Positions 9,257-19,918 are shown, numbered from the stretch's first letter. The stretch is DNA of 64,000 nt from Desulfamplus sp. (GCA_015232455.1 JADFZQ010000012.1:1-64000), one strand, 5' to 3'. Notes: generated by a model not told the origin, from the sequence alone. Numbers and translations are program-made.

Positions 9257-12094
9257 TCAATTTGTTATTAATGGCAAAGCCTCAAGAATAGCACTCTTTA
9301 TATCTTCTTGTCTTTTTGGATCATCAATTTTGCCATTATCTATTGCCTTTACATAGAAAACATCAACTACTTGATCTATTTTTGTTGCAACTACAGCAAC
9401 CCTTACATCAAGCCCAAGTTTGTAAAGTACATTGGTTATTGCAAACAGAAGTCCTGGAAAGTCATAAGCAAACACTTCAATGACCGTGAAAAAACTTGAG
9501 GTCTCATTATCGATCCTAACCTCGTTAGGCATTGGAATATGACCAGACTTTGGGGCAATTGTTTTAGGAAGTTTATCTGTAAGACGCTCAAGAAATGAGT
9601 CATCATTAAGTGCTTGCTGAAATTCTCGTTCAGCTTTCTGCCACTTCTCTTTTTCAAATATCTTATCTTTTGGTGGCATTACTTTGAAAATATCAAGTGC
9701 TGTATTGTTACCAAATGAGTATGCCTGAGAGCCTACAATATTGAGTCCATTTAGGAAAAATACCCCCGCAAGTTTTGAATAAAATCCGGGCTTATCTTTG
9801 CCGCATATAGTTATTGTTCTTATTTCAGAGTTATCGTTATCTTCAGAGGTAATTTTCCACAAAAAATCTCTATTTTGAAGTTGCCTATATAAATTTAAGT
9901 GTGAGACTATTTCGGGTGCAGAGACATAAAGAAGATAGCGGTGGCTCATACTATCAAGCTCTTTTAAAAGTTTAGCTTCATCAATCAACAATTTGGTAGA
10001 GTCATTAGAATAGCTATCCTCTCTCAATGCTATACTGCTACTGAGTTCAAGCACCTCTTCTTTTTTTCTCTGTATTGTCTTTGCGGCTTTTTTAGTTGCA
10101 AGCTCTCTGTCTTTCATCACACCCATTACTTTCATAAACAAGTCCCTGAGCAGAGCCTCTGTCCAGCCGCTCCAAGCCTTTGGACCTGTAGCCATTGAAT
10201 CTGCTACTGTCAAAATATAGAGCTTTTTAAGCAAAGCTATTTTTTCAATTTTACTTGCACAAAATACAGCAGTCTCTTCATCGCTTATATCTCGGCGTGT
10301 AGCAATTTTGATTAGAAAAAGATGGTTTTTAATAAGAAATACCACCTCATCAATATCAGCTTGAGAGTAACCTGATCTCATTACTATTTTACGTGCAATT
10401 TCAGAGCCTCTCTCTGAATGCTCTTCTGCTGGATCACCTTTTCCAATATCGTGCAATAGAGCTGCCATAAGAAGAGTCTTTCTGTTTCGCAACTCTTTGC
10501 ATATCTCCGCATAAAGATGGTTTTGGTGATTCGATTCGTCAAAGCTGCTGCTTATATTTTGGCTTAAACTGCCGCTTATTTTATCTAACTTACTACTTTT
10601 AGTATTGCTCTCTCTAAAACTATTTATGACCTGAACACACCTTATAGAGTGTTTATCAACTGGAAATAGATGATATTGATTATACTGAATCTTATTAATT
10701 ATAAGAGAAAATTCAGGGATAAATTTTGCAAGTAGCCCAGTTGTCAGCATCACATTAAGAACATTAAATTCCCAAAGAGAGTAGGATAAAATCTCTTCAA
10801 ATGCCTCAACATTTGATGGTTCTTTTCTAAATTTATCGTCAATAAGATATGAAAATTCTCCAACAACACGTCTTGCCTCTATTGAAAGCGGTTTTTTTAA
10901 TCTGCCACTCTCAACAAATATTTTTAAAAGCAAATCAAGATTGTGTGGAATCATCTCAACAGGATCAAATTCAAGCCGCCTCTCACGAACAACAATACCT
11001 TTATAATTTGTTGCCCTTTTGAGTGCTGTAAAGATTCTGGCTCTTTTGCTCAATTGAATATCTTCTGTGAGCATAAGGTTTATCTGTTTTATAAAATCCA
11101 TTTTTGAGTGAAGTTCACCCATAAAAATTTCAACTGCTTTATGACCATTGTTATCTTTATATCCCAATATTCTTGCAAGCTCAACCTGATGCTCAAAGTG
11201 TAGCTGATCGCATTTTCTGCCTGCAATGTAGTGAAGCATATTTCTAATAGTCCAGATAAAATTAAGTGAATTTTCAAGAGTTTTGAACTCATCGTGAGAT
11301 AAGAAACCATAATGCTCAAGGTCTCTTCTGCACTTAATATCAGAGACAATTCTGGCATACCAAACTATATTGTGGTAATCCCTTAACCCTCCATGACCAG
11401 ATTTTAGATTTGGCTCTAAAAGGTATGTTGAGTCTCCATAATCTGTATATCTTTTTTGACTCTGCTCAATGAGACGATTCAAACTTGTGTGTGTATATCT
11501 ATTAGTTAGCTTGGTTCTAAATTTTTCCATTAAAATGGAATAGATATGAGAACCGCCGCATATAAATCTTGCATCAAGCATTGTTGTTAGAATATCAAAC
11601 TCTTCCCATGCCATTGTGAGACACTCTTTTATGGTTCTAACAGCATATCCAGTTTCAAGTTTAGCGTCCCAAAGAGGATATACTATCTCTTTTACAAGGG
11701 CTTCTGTATTGTCTGGCAATTTTTTTTCAAATAAGATCAAAATATCAACATCAGAATGAACGCACTGTTCAGCTCTTCCATACCCTCCAAGAGCTACAAT
11801 TGCCACAGGGTTACCTTTAAGAGTCATCTCTTTAGCTATTTTGCTCTTTGCAAAAATATTTTGGAAATATTCGTCAATGATTCTTGTGTAAGGTTCAATA
11901 AAATCTAACTCTTGTATGTAGATAGAATTGAACTCTTTTCTATTTACAAATTGCTCAATAAGCTCTTTACGCTTGAAAATAAGTTCAGCAGAGTCGTTGT
12001 CTATCTGATTTTCTATTTTTTTATATTTCAAAGCCGTTAGCGTCATTACATTAACTGATGTATCATAAAATATTGTTGATGAATTAAAAGCCAA
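9257..12094 (-). CDS. glnD: [Protein-PII] uridylyltransferase/uridylyl-removing enzyme
   Basis: 945 residues. The nucleotidyltransferase domain has GGYGRAEQCVHSDVDILILF near residue 98. The HD phosphohydrolase domain has LLHDIGKGDPAEEHSERG near residue 545. Two C-terminal ACT domains (about 770-840 and 870-940) would bind glutamine. It uridylylates PII under nitrogen limitation and removes UMP when glutamine is high. The 12094 start is TTG with no ribosome site; an in-frame ATG at 12046 (MTLTALKYKK) is an equally plausible start and would shorten the protein by 16 residues. Confidence 0.95.
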   Translation of the reverse strand: MAFNSSTIFYDTSVNVMTLTALKYKKIENQIDNDSAELIFKRKELIEQFVNRKEFNSIYIQELDFIEPYTRIIDEYFQNIFAKSKIAKEMTLKGNPVAIVALGGYGRAEQCVHSDVDILILFEKKLPDNTEALVKEIVYPLWDAKLETGYAVRTIKECLTMAWEEFDILTTMLDARFICGGSHIYSILMEKFRTKLTNRYTHTSLNRLIEQSQKRYTDYGDSTYLLEPNLKSGHGGLRDYHNIVWYARIVSDIKCRRDLEHYGFLSHDEFKTLENSLNFIWTIRNMLHYIAGRKCDQLHFEHQVELARILGYKDNNGHKAVEIFMGELHSKMDFIKQINLMLTEDIQLSKRARIFTALKRATNYKGIVVRERRLEFDPVEMIPHNLDLLLKIFVESGRLKKPLSIEARRVVGEFSYLIDDKFRKEPSNVEAFEEILSYSLWEFNVLNVMLTTGLLAKFIPEFSLIINKIQYNQYHLFPVDKHSIRCVQVINSFRESNTKSSKLDKISGSLSQNISSSFDESNHQNHLYAEICKELRNRKTLLMAALLHDIGKGDPAEEHSERGSEIARKIVMRSGYSQADIDEVVFLIKNHLFLIKIATRRDISDEETAVFCASKIEKIALLKKLYILTVADSMATGPKAWSGWTEALLRDLFMKVMGVMKDRELATKKAAKTIQRKKEEVLELSSSIALREDSYSNDSTKLLIDEAKLLKELDSMSHRYLLYVSAPEIVSHLNLYRQLQNRDFLWKITSEDNDNSEIRTITICGKDKPGFYSKLAGVFFLNGLNIVGSQAYSFGNNTALDIFKVMPPKDKIFEKEKWQKAEREFQQALNDDSFLERLTDKLPKTIAPKSGHIPMPNEVRIDNETSSFFTVIEVFAYDFPGLLFAITNVLYKLGLDVRVAVVATKIDQVVDVFYVKAIDNGKIDDPKRQEDIKSAILEALPLITN

Positions 12095-12458
12095 GAAAAT
12101 TAACTATTTAATTAAAATTATTTTTTTAGATAGTAAAAGCAATATATATGCCATGATATTAAATTCATTGTTTGCAGCTATTGCTATCATTACAACATAG
12201 TAAATTATAAAGAGGTTACCCTAATTAATTACAAAAATGAAAACAAAAAAGGCTTTTAATCTACATTTTTGTTGTTTAATTTTTATATTATAATTTTAGG
12301 GTATTTTAATCTAAAAAGAATATTATAAAGAGCATATTGTTATCAGAATACATTTCTGATAGATATAAAAATATGTATTTAAGGACAAGCTACTTACAAT
12401 AGAAAGCAGCTTATCATAAAGAGAAATTTTATAATAATTAACAGGAGATTTTAATTAG
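12095..12458. promoter_or_regulatory. AT-rich divergent intergenic region with a 21-nt palindrome
   Basis: This 364-nt gap separates divergent glnD and the FKBP gene, so it must hold both promoters. It is very AT-rich with no convincing -35/-10 pair. A clean inverted repeat, TATCAGAA-tacat-TTCTGATA, lies at 12341-12361, about 100 nt before the FKBP start, and could be an operator. No ORF or RNA gene is apparent. Confidence 0.4.
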
Positions 12459-13199
12459 ATGATTGGAACAAAAACCGCCGTTGCACTGCTTGCATCTGGG
12501 GTAATTCTCTGCTCTGGTTCACAAATTTTTGCAGGAGATACTGGAGCAAAGGCAAAAACGACAACAACAACGGAAAAAGCAACAACAATGACTAAAGCTG
12601 AAACAGAAAAAATCAGTTATGCCATAGGGCAAAATATTGGGCAGAACATAAAAAGAGATTTTGACTTTGATGTTGATTCACTGTGCAAAGGACTCAAAGA
12701 CAGTCAGGAAGGGAAGAATACCATGACTGCAGAAGAGATGCAGAAGACAATGGAATCATTCCAGAATCAGATGAGAGAGAAACAGATGGTACAGATGCAA
12801 AAAGCTGCTGCTGCAAACAAAGCAGCTGGTGACGCATTCCTAAAGGAAAATAAGACAAAAGAGGGTGTCATTACGCTACTAAGCGGTTTACAATATAAAA
12901 TAATAACAAAAGGCACTGGTGCAAAGCCAACTGCTGACAAAAAGGTAAAATGTCATTATAAAGGCACAACCATTGATGGAAAAGAGTTTGACTCTTCATA
13001 TAAAAGAGGAGAACCAGCAACATTTCAAGTAGGCGGTGTTATAAAGGGTTGGACAGAAGCTCTTCAACTTATGGAAGTTGGTTCAAAATGGATGCTTTAT
13101 ATTCCATCTGATCTTGCTTATGGTGATAGAGGAGCAGGAGGGGCTATTGCTCCGGGTTCAACTTTGATATTTGAAGTTGAACTACTTGGAATAGAGTAG
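12459..13199 (+). CDS. FKBP-type peptidyl-prolyl cis-trans isomerase (FkpA/Mip-like)
   Basis: 246 residues. A signal peptide (about 1-25, ending in IFAGD) and a Thr/Lys-rich spacer are followed by the helical dimerisation domain (KISYAIGQNIGQNIKRDFDFDVDSLCKGL, then long Met/Gln-rich helices). The FKBP domain occupies about 145-246: VKCHYKGTTIDGKEFDSSYKRG, FQVGGVIKGWTEALQLM and DLAYGDRGAGGAIAPGSTLIFEVELL. It would fold proline-containing proteins in the periplasm. AGGAG lies 11 nt before the ATG. The gene is monocistronic, ending at a strong terminator. Confidence 0.95.
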   Translation: MIGTKTAVALLASGVILCSGSQIFAGDTGAKAKTTTTTEKATTMTKAETEKISYAIGQNIGQNIKRDFDFDVDSLCKGLKDSQEGKNTMTAEEMQKTMESFQNQMREKQMVQMQKAAAANKAAGDAFLKENKTKEGVITLLSGLQYKIITKGTGAKPTADKKVKCHYKGTTIDGKEFDSSYKRGEPATFQVGGVIKGWTEALQLMEVGSKWMLYIPSDLAYGDRGAGGAIAPGSTLIFEVELLGIE

Positions 13200-13304
13200 A
13201 TTTTATCTATAATAGTTTTACACTAATATTCTAAAACTCAAATGTAACATTAAACTTGATCGTTAAAATTATTTACAGCCCCAAAAGATATAAAACATAA
13301 TTCT

Positions 13305-13347
13305 AATGGCAGCCGTTTTTCTAGCTGCCATTTTTTATTTTTTTAGA
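13305..13347. terminator. Bidirectional rho-independent terminator
   Basis: The stem AATGGCAGC/GCTGCCATT is followed by a run of T residues on the plus strand. It lies between convergent FKBP (+) and CYTH (-) genes. Confidence 0.85.
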
Positions 13348-13368
13348 GCCTGTTTGAACATTGAGGCT

Positions 13369-13872
13369 CTAAGTAGTTTTCCAATGTTTAAAAGGGTTTT
13401 TAATTAGGTTTGAGTTTAGGTATCTTGAATCATGGGTAACCTCTTTGCCTGCCCAAGGTGGTTTTTCAAAAAATTGATCTTCTGTTTCAAGCTCAATCTC
13501 AGCAACTATAAGTCCATAGCTATCACCTTCAAAGTAGTCAATAGACCAATCAAAACCCATGAAATTAATGGTATATCTTATTTTTTCAACTAATGGTTTT
13601 TCGCACAACTCCAGCATATCAAGGGCATCTTTAACTGGAATTTCATATTCAAATTCTAATCTGGATAAAGTATGGTTTTTCTGATTTTTAGCCTGATTGT
13701 TATTTATATTTCCTTTTACAGTAATAAAACCCTTTTCACCTGCAACCCTTATCCTTACTACAGAGTCAATGCTATTTTTAATATATCCTTGTTTTATGTT
13801 GACTCCTTTTATATCAGAGGTCTTCCATGAGTTATCTGATACTAAAAATTTTCTCTCTATTTCAATAGCCAT
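13369..13872 (-). CDS. CYTH domain protein (triphosphatase-like)
   Basis: 167 residues, the usual length of a stand-alone CYTH domain. The opening MAIEIERKFLV carries the ExExK signature that binds triphosphate and metal. Further charged strand motifs are VVRIRVAGEKGFITVKG, SRLEFEYEIP and VEKIRYTI, and the final strand is IVAEIELETED. Members hydrolyse inorganic triphosphate or, rarely, make cAMP (class IV cyclase). The substrate cannot be fixed here; triphosphatase is the more common activity for bacterial proteins starting this way. Confidence 0.88.
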   Translation of the reverse strand: MAIEIERKFLVSDNSWKTSDIKGVNIKQGYIKNSIDSVVRIRVAGEKGFITVKGNINNNQAKNQKNHTLSRLEFEYEIPVKDALDMLELCEKPLVEKIRYTINFMGFDWSIDYFEGDSYGLIVAEIELETEDQFFEKPPWAGKEVTHDSRYLNSNLIKNPFKHWKTT

Positions 13873-13981
13873 TGTATTTCAATATCCTTATTGAATCTGA
13901 TTTTGATTTAATGCCTTTTTTGAATATCCATTCTGATTTTTTCTTTGTCCGTAATTTTTTTTGTGTTATCATCTGTCATGT

Positions 13982-14002
13982 TTTGATATTTACTATATCA
14001 AA
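13982..14002. promoter_or_regulatory. Palindrome upstream of the solute-binding protein gene
   Basis: TTTGATAT-ttact-ATATCAAA is an 8+8 inverted repeat about 58 nt before the ATG at 14060. It could be an operator or part of the promoter region for this gene and the divergent CYTH gene. Confidence 0.35.
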
Positions 14003-14059
14003 TAGTGCTTTTGGTGAATATAGATTATAAAAATAATACCCCATAAAAAGGAGAAGCTA

Positions 14060-14803
14060 ATGAAGAGACTTTACATGGTTGTATTTATTTTCGTTATATG
14101 TCTAATTCTGCCATTAACAAACATTTTTGTTCAGAAACTTGAGGCACAGGAAGTTAAAATAGGTGTTCTCCATTTTCCGCCTTTCTATGTGGTTGAAGAA
14201 GGTCAGGAGCCTTCTGGTATTCTGATTGACTATATTAAAGCTTCCCTTGACAAATGTAGTATTACCTATTCTATAGAAGGTTATCCTGCGAAAAGAGTAT
14301 ATAAAAATCTTGCAAACGGCATATCAAATATTTTTTTAGGTCCAAAGGGTGTTCCAGAATTTGAAGGAAATGTTATTTACGGCAATGAAAAGGTTATCCA
14401 AATAGATCTAAGAATTTATACCAGAGGGGATACGCAGCTTCTCAAAACAAAAGAGGAGTTAAAAGGAAGAACAATTCTAATTATAAGAGGTTATGGGTAT
14501 GGAGGATTAATCAAATATTTAGAAGACCCGACAAACAATATAACACTTGACGTTACAGATGGACATGAACTTGCTTTTAAAAAATTGCAAATGAAAAGGG
14601 CAGATTATCTTCTGGATTACAGTGCTCCTGCTGAAACAACTCTCAAGTCTGTAATAATACCAGGAATACAGAACCATAGCATATCACTGCTTGATGTTTT
14701 CTTCATTGTTTCAAAGAAAACTCCAGATGCAGAAAAACTGTTAAAACAATTAGAACAGGCTTTTGTTGATTTAAAAAAGGAGGGAAAGTTGATTAATCTA
14801 TAA
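14060..14803 (+). CDS. Periplasmic solute-binding protein, family 3-like
   Basis: 247 residues with a signal peptide (about 1-30, ending KLEAQE). The body starts VKIGVLHFPPFYVVEEGQEPSGILIDYIKA, the ordinary opening of type 3 (amino-acid-type) binding domains, and continues with the two-lobe pattern LKGRTILIIRGYGYGG and RADYLLDYSAPAETT. No ABC permease or ATPase is adjacent, so it may feed a distant transporter or act as a stand-alone sensor-like binding protein. The ligand is unknown. AAAAGGAG precedes the ATG. Confidence 0.8.
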   Translation: MKRLYMVVFIFVICLILPLTNIFVQKLEAQEVKIGVLHFPPFYVVEEGQEPSGILIDYIKASLDKCSITYSIEGYPAKRVYKNLANGISNIFLGPKGVPEFEGNVIYGNEKVIQIDLRIYTRGDTQLLKTKEELKGRTILIIRGYGYGGLIKYLEDPTNNITLDVTDGHELAFKKLQMKRADYLLDYSAPAETTLKSVIIPGIQNHSISLLDVFFIVSKKTPDAEKLLKQLEQAFVDLKKEGKLINL

Positions 14804-14883
14804 AGAACTATTTAACATTAATAGTGCTACAAATAACTGTTATTGTATCCATCAAAGAAATAAACAATTAAAGGAGAAACCTG

Positions 14884-14976
14884 ATGAAAAAAAATATTAC
14901 GCATCATTATTTACCATTTACATGTCCAATTTCAAAAAAAACTGTAAAGAGCTTCAATAAGGAATATGAAAATTGA
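14884..14976 (+). CDS. 30-residue small ORF coupled to the next gene
   Basis: AAAGGAGAAACCTG precedes an ATG that opens 30 codons (MKKNITHHYLPFTCPISKKT, then VKSFNKEYEN). The stop TGA overlaps the TTG start of the next gene (TTGA at 14973-14976), an arrangement typical of translational coupling. The peptide is basic, with one Cys, and has no membrane segment. It may be a leader peptide or a small protein. I do not recognise it. Confidence 0.5.
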   Translation: MKKNITHHYLPFTCPISKKTVKSFNKEYEN

Positions 14977-15440
14977 AAACAGACAACAGTAATATGCTAA
15001 AAAAAGGTTTTCTAAGAATCTGGATAATCTGGGGTGCTATGTTCGGCTCTCTTTTAATGTATGTTGTTATCTGCCACATACTTGAACCTACATGGAAACC
15101 AATAGTTGATGCTGGTTTTCCTTTAAAAACATTTAATAATGCTCTATTCGTTGCTGCAATAGCTGCATTTTTCTTGAGTAACTATATCCGCAAATTCATT
15201 TTAAAATCAGAATCACAGTTGGCAAGATTTAGAGAAATAGCTGCCCGCACAAATATAAACCCTGTTATTTTTAAATACCAAACCGCTGTAATTATATCAC
15301 TTGCTATTTCAGAAAGTATTGGCATTTTTGGTTTTATTATATTTCTTCTTAGCAAAGATATTAACACTTTTTATATCTTTATTGCAATTTCGGCGGCTTC
15401 GATGATTTACAATATCCCAAAAGTTAGTGAAATAGAGTAA
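14973..15440 (+). CDS. Uncharacterised four-helix membrane protein
   Basis: 155 residues with about four transmembrane helices (roughly 15-37, 55-70, 100-125 and 130-148). The third helix region, KYQTAVIISLAISESIGIFGFIIFLL, resembles the small-residue/acidic helices of ATP-synthase c-like proteins, but the overall protein is not subunit c. It starts with TTG overlapping the stop of the upstream 30-codon ORF, with a weak ribosome site (AAGGAATATGAAAA). The function is unknown. Confidence 0.6.
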   Translation: MKTDNSNMLKKGFLRIWIIWGAMFGSLLMYVVICHILEPTWKPIVDAGFPLKTFNNALFVAAIAAFFLSNYIRKFILKSESQLARFREIAARTNINPVIFKYQTAVIISLAISESIGIFGFIIFLLSKDINTFYIFIAISAASMIYNIPKVSEIE

Positions 15441-15459
15441 AAAAATAATTAGAACATAA

Positions 15460-15488
15460 GTAGAGACCCAACAACCGTGCGTCTCTAC
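15460..15488. repeat. GTAGAGACG-type palindrome, copy 1
   Basis: GTAGAGACCCAACAACCGTG then CGTCTCTAC. The outer arms GTAGAGAC/GTCTCTAC are perfect inverted repeats. Related copies are at 23143 and 32675. Between 15440 and 15706 there is no ORF; a second small palindrome (TTGTAGGTAAATAACCTACAA-like) occurs near 15536-15556. Confidence 0.7.
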
Positions 15489-15705
15489 AGTTTAGGCAGA
15501 ACTTAATTTATGACCTTGAACAGATAACAAAAAAATTGTAGGTAAATAACCTACAAGTAGGTAAGTTGCCTTCCTATGAAAAACTACTAAAATCCCTACA
15601 TAAAAAATCCGTTTTTAACCGATTGCATAAAAATCTCTGCTCTACTAAATCAAAACAATTATTATTTCTAAAATAACATATTCCAGAATAAAAATAGGAG
15701 ATGCC

Positions 15706-18700
15706 ATGAAAACAGACATTGAAGCCTATAAGCCCGTTAATAATATAAGAGTTGTTACAGCAACATCACTTTTTGACGGGCATGATGCCTCTATAAATAT
15801 AATGAGAAGAATTTTGCAAGATACAGGAGTTGAAGTCATTCACCTTGCCCACAACAGATCGGTTCAAGAGTTTGTTGATGCTGCTGTTGCAGAAGATGTC
15901 CAAGGGGTTGCCATGTCAAGCTATCAAGGTGGACACATGGAGGCTTTTAAATACATGGTCGATCTTCTCAGAGAAAAAGGGGCATCTCATGTAAAAATTT
16001 TTGGCGGCGGAGGCGGTGTTATTGTCTCTGACGAAATAAAAGAGCTTGAAAAATATGGTGTAACAAAAATTTACTCCCCAGAAGATGGCAGCAAAATGGG
16101 GTTGCAAGGAATGATCAACCACATGGTTGAGAATATGGATTTTTCAACTTTGCAATACCACGATCTTGACCCCAATAAACTCAATGTTGAAAATACAAAG
16201 ACAATTTCTGGATTTATAACCGCTGTTCAAGAAGCAAAAGCTGGATCAAAGGCTGATAGAGAAGATTTATCTCAAAACAGAGAATCAAACAAGAAGAGAC
16301 TTGAAGAGCTGCTCTCTGTTATAAAGCCTCTTGCAGAGAAAAATAACCCACCTGTAATAGGCATAACTGGAACTGGTGGTGCTGGTAAATCATCTTTAAC
16401 AGATGAGCTTATTATCCGTTTTTTAAATGACATGGAAGATATAACAATTGCAATTGTAAGCTGCGATCCATCAAGGCGAAAAACAGGTGGTGCTTTGCTT
16501 GGTGATAGAATTAGAATGAATGCAATTGCAACTCCAAGAGTTTATATGCGAAGCCTTGCAACAAGGGACTCTGGAAGCGAAGTATCTGAATCTTTGCCAG
16601 AAGCGATTAAAGTCCTTAAAGCTGCTGGCTTTGACCTTGTTATTGCTGAAACTGCTGGAATTGGTCAGGGTGATTCAAATATCGTAAATATGGCTGATAT
16701 TTCTCTTTATGTTATGACAAGCGACTTTGGTGCACCTTCTCAGTTAGAAAAGATCGACATGCTTGATTATGCTGATATTGTTGCGATCAACAAATTTGAG
16801 AAAAAAGGCAGCGAAGATGCCCTGCGAGATGTAAGAAAACAGGTGCAGAGAAATCGTAAAGCGTGGAGCATTGATCCAGCAGATATGCCTGTTTACGGCA
16901 CTATTGCATCAAAGTTTAATGACGATGGAGTTACAGCTCTCTATCATGGAATTATTGAGACACTTAAAGAGAAATGCAGCGAAAAACTAAATATTAATAG
17001 CCGCAAAGAAAAATTAACACCAAAAACTCCAAAGCCAGCTCAAAAATTTTCATCTTCAAAGGCAATAATTATTCCAACTGAAAGAACACGTTACCTTTCT
17101 GAAATTGCTGAAACTGTCCGCAATTATCATAAAACAACAAAAGAGCAGTCAGATTATGTTCGCAAACTGTGGCATCTTGAAGAGTCTCTTAAAATGTTAT
17201 CTTCAAGTTGTAATACTTGCGGACAAGAGGTGTTAAATAGCGGGCAAAATATAGCAGAAGAAAATGATAATAAAACTAAATCCATTGAAGCACTAAAAAA
17301 AGAGATTGAAACTGTATCGGCAAAAATACTTCCTGAGACAGCAGAGATTGTAAAAAGTTGGGCTGGAGTAAAACAAGCATATTCAGGTGATGAGTATGTT
17401 TATACTGTAAGAGGTCGAGAAATCAGAGTTCCTTTATATACAAAGTCCTTATCGCACACAAAAATACCCAAAATTTCGCTTCCAAAATTTAACGATCCGG
17501 GAGACATCTACACTTGGATGAGAAAAGAGAATCTGCCCGGATTATTTCCCTACACTGCTGGCGTATTTCCAATGAAGAGAACGGGCGAAGATCCAACAAG
17601 AATGTTTGCAGGAGAAGGAGGACCTTCAAGGACTAACAAGAGATTTAAGCTTTTATCAGGCAACTATGAGGCAAAACGTCTATCAACAGCATTTGACTCT
17701 GTAACACTTTATGGTTGGGATCCTGCAGAACGCCCAGATATTTATGGAAAAATCGGTACATCAGGAGTTAGTATCTGCACTCTTGACGATGTAAAGCAGC
17801 TCTACGATGGATTTGATTTATGCTCTCCTACTACATCAGTTTCCATGACCATCAACGGTCCGGCTCCAATGATGCTTGCCATGTTTTTAAACACAGCAAT
17901 AGATCAGCAGCTTGAAAAGTTTAGGGAAGATAAAGGTCGTTTGCCATCAGATGAGGAGGCAGCCCAAATAAAGGCAATGGTTCTATCCAATGTTAGAGGG
18001 ACAGTTCAGGCTGATATTTTAAAAGAAGATCAGGGGCAGAACACCTGTATATTCTCAATTGATTTTGCATTAAAGATGATGGGCGATATTCAAGAATATT
18101 TTATAAAGCACAATGTAAGAAATTTCTATTCAGTCTCAATCTCTGGTTATCATATTGCAGAGGCTGGAGCTAATCCAATCACCCAGCTTGCCCTTACCCT
18201 TTCAAATGGCTTTACTTATGTAGAATATTATCTCTCACGCGGAATGGATATAAACTATTTTGCTCCAAATCTATCCTACTTTTTCTCAAACGGAATGGAT
18301 CCAGAATATACTGTTATTGGAAGGGTAGCACGGCGAATATGGTCAATTGCAATGAAAGAGAAATATCGTGCGTCTGACTCATCGCGAAAACTTAAATATC
18401 ATATTCAGACATCAGGAAGATCGCTTCATAGCCAAGAGATTCAGTTTAACGATATTAGAACCACACTTCAGGCTCTTTGTGCAATTTACGATAATTGTAA
18501 TAGTCTTCACACAAACGCATTTGATGAAGCAATAACAACCCCAAGCACTGAATCTGTAAGACGTGCACTTGCGATCCAGCTTATTATAAATCGTGAATGG
18601 GGGCTTGTAAAAAATGAGAATATGAATCAGGGCAGCTTTATTGTTGAAGAGTTAACTGACCTTGTTGAAGAGGCTGTTCTTATTGAGTTTGATAGAATCA

Positions 18701-19101
18701 CAGAACGCGGCGGCGTTATGGGTGCAATGGAGACAGGGTATCAGAGAGGAAAAATTCAAGAAGAGTCAATGTATTATGAGCATCTTAAACACTCTGGAGA
18801 GTTCCCAATTATTGGAGTCAACACCTTTAGAGACGAAACTGCTGATTACGATGCTATGACTTCATATTTAGAGCTTGCAAGAGCATCTGACGATGAGAAA
18901 GACGATCAGATTGTAAGACTTAGAACATTCCACGATAAACATGTTGCTGAAGCACCAGAGGCATTGAAAAAACTTAAAACCACTGCCCTTAGTGGTAAAA
19001 ACCTATTTGAAGAGCTTATGGAGACGGTAAAATCGTGCAGTCTTGGTCAAATTACCAATGCCCTTTATGAGGCTGGTGGAAAATATAGAAGAAATATGTA
19101 G
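15706..19101 (+). CDS. icmF: Fused isobutyryl-CoA mutase with G-protein chaperone
   Basis: 1131 residues in the IcmF order. The B12-binding domain (about 1-145) has [10 protein letters not shown], in which His contacts cobalamin, then SSYQGGH and IFGGGGGVI. The MeaB-like GTPase domain (about 200-430) has the P-loop GTGGAGKSS near residue 219 and NKFEKKG. The mutase barrel (about 560-1131) has [19 protein letters not shown] and [12 protein letters not shown]. It interconverts isobutyryl-CoA and butyryl-CoA, and relatives also rearrange isovaleryl/pivalyl-CoA; the fused G domain protects the cofactor. AATAGGAG precedes the ATG. It heads a run of acyl-CoA synthetase genes on the same strand. Confidence 0.96.
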   Translation: MKTDIEAYKPVNNIRVVTATSLFDGHDASINIMRRILQDTGVEVIHLAHNRSVQEFVDAAVAEDVQGVAMSSYQGGHMEAFKYMVDLLREKGASHVKIFGGGGGVIVSDEIKELEKYGVTKIYSPEDGSKMGLQGMINHMVENMDFSTLQYHDLDPNKLNVENTKTISGFITAVQEAKAGSKADREDLSQNRESNKKRLEELLSVIKPLAEKNNPPVIGITGTGGAGKSSLTDELIIRFLNDMEDITIAIVSCDPSRRKTGGALLGDRIRMNAIATPRVYMRSLATRDSGSEVSESLPEAIKVLKAAGFDLVIAETAGIGQGDSNIVNMADISLYVMTSDFGAPSQLEKIDMLDYADIVAINKFEKKGSEDALRDVRKQVQRNRKAWSIDPADMPVYGTIASKFNDDGVTALYHGIIETLKEKCSEKLNINSRKEKLTPKTPKPAQKFSSSKAIIIPTERTRYLSEIAETVRNYHKTTKEQSDYVRKLWHLEESLKMLSSSCNTCGQEVLNSGQNIAEENDNKTKSIEALKKEIETVSAKILPETAEIVKSWAGVKQAYSGDEYVYTVRGREIRVPLYTKSLSHTKIPKISLPKFNDPGDIYTWMRKENLPGLFPYTAGVFPMKRTGEDPTRMFAGEGGPSRTNKRFKLLSGNYEAKRLSTAFDSVTLYGWDPAERPDIYGKIGTSGVSICTLDDVKQLYDGFDLCSPTTSVSMTINGPAPMMLAMFLNTAIDQQLEKFREDKGRLPSDEEAAQIKAMVLSNVRGTVQADILKEDQGQNTCIFSIDFALKMMGDIQEYFIKHNVRNFYSVSISGYHIAEAGANPITQLALTLSNGFTYVEYYLSRGMDINYFAPNLSYFFSNGMDPEYTVIGRVARRIWSIAMKEKYRASDSSRKLKYHIQTSGRSLHSQEIQFNDIRTTLQALCAIYDNCNSLHTNAFDEAITTPSTESVRRALAIQLIINREWGLVKNENMNQGSFIVEELTDLVEEAVLIEFDRITERGGVMGAMETGYQRGKIQEESMYYEHLKHSGEFPIIGVNTFRDETADYDAMTSYLELARASDDEKDDQIVRLRTFHDKHVAEAPEALKKLKTTALSGKNLFEELMETVKSCSLGQITNALYEAGGKYRRNM

Positions 19102-19121
19102 AATAGTTCTTTTATGTTGCA

Positions 19122-19154
19122 AGATTTGACAACTTTTAAAAAGTTGTCAAATCT
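19122..19154. repeat. AGATTTGACAACTT palindrome, copy 2
   Basis: AGATTTGACAACTTTTAAA with AAGTTGTCAAATCT: a near-perfect 33-nt hairpin 20 nt after icmF. No T-tract follows. Confidence 0.75.
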
Positions 19155-19228
19155 ATAATATCTGCAATTCTAAAAATTAAAATTTCTTAATACTTAATAA
19201 CTCAAATGGTTCAACTGGTTGATAGATA

Positions 19229-19918
19229 ATGGCAGTAAAAAAGAAAATAATGTTGGTTGAGGATCATCCCATTTTCAGGCTTGGACTTGCAGAGCTTATA
19301 AATCAGGAAGATGATCTTGTTGCCTGCGGCACTGCAACTGATGTTGATCAGGCTATCAAAGAGATGGAGATACTTAAACCAGACCTTATTATTGCAGATA
19401 TAAGCCTGAAAAATTCTGATGGTATTGAGCTTGTGCGTCATGTCAAAAAGAACAACAAAGATATTCCCGTATTAGTTTTATCCATGCACGATGAATATTT
19501 ATATGCTCAAAGGTCTCTTCATGCTGGTGCTAAAGGTTATATAATGAAACAAGAGGCTATGGAGTCTGTTGTTACAGCGATTCAGCATGTCCTTTCTGGT
19601 AAAGTTTATCTAAATGACAATCTAAAAGAGCATATACTCTCCAATATTGCGGACAATTTTGGAACAAAAGATAAAACCCCAATGGATAGACTTACAGATA
19701 GAGAGCTTCAAGTATTTAAAATGGTGGGTAAAGGTTTTACATCAAAAGAGATCGCTATAAAGCTCTTTTTAAGTATCAAAACAATCGGCACATACAGAGA
19801 GAGAATTAAAGAAAAACTTGGATTAAAAAACGCCAATGAGTTGGTCAGATGTGCGGTGCATTTTGAAAAAACAGGTGAGATTGAATCTGTTGATGATTCC
19901 ACATTTAGCAACGCTTAA
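19229..19918 (+). CDS. NarL/FixJ-type response regulator
   Basis: 229 residues. The receiver domain (about 5-120) has VEDHP, the phosphoacceptor Asp in PDLIIADISLKNSDG (about residue 56), VLSMHD and the Lys in AKGYIMK. The LuxR-type helix-turn-helix (about 155-215) reads LTDRELQVFKMVGKGFTSKEIAIKLFLSIKTIGTYRERIKEKL. No sensor kinase is adjacent, so it is an orphan here. Its position between icmF and the acyl-CoA synthetase genes suggests it may control this catabolic block, by inference only. Confidence 0.93.
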   Translation: MAVKKKIMLVEDHPIFRLGLAELINQEDDLVACGTATDVDQAIKEMEILKPDLIIADISLKNSDGIELVRHVKKNNKDIPVLVLSMHDEYLYAQRSLHAGAKGYIMKQEAMESVVTAIQHVLSGKVYLNDNLKEHILSNIADNFGTKDKTPMDRLTDRELQVFKMVGKGFTSKEIAIKLFLSIKTIGTYRERIKEKLGLKNANELVRCAVHFEKTGEIESVDDSTFSNA

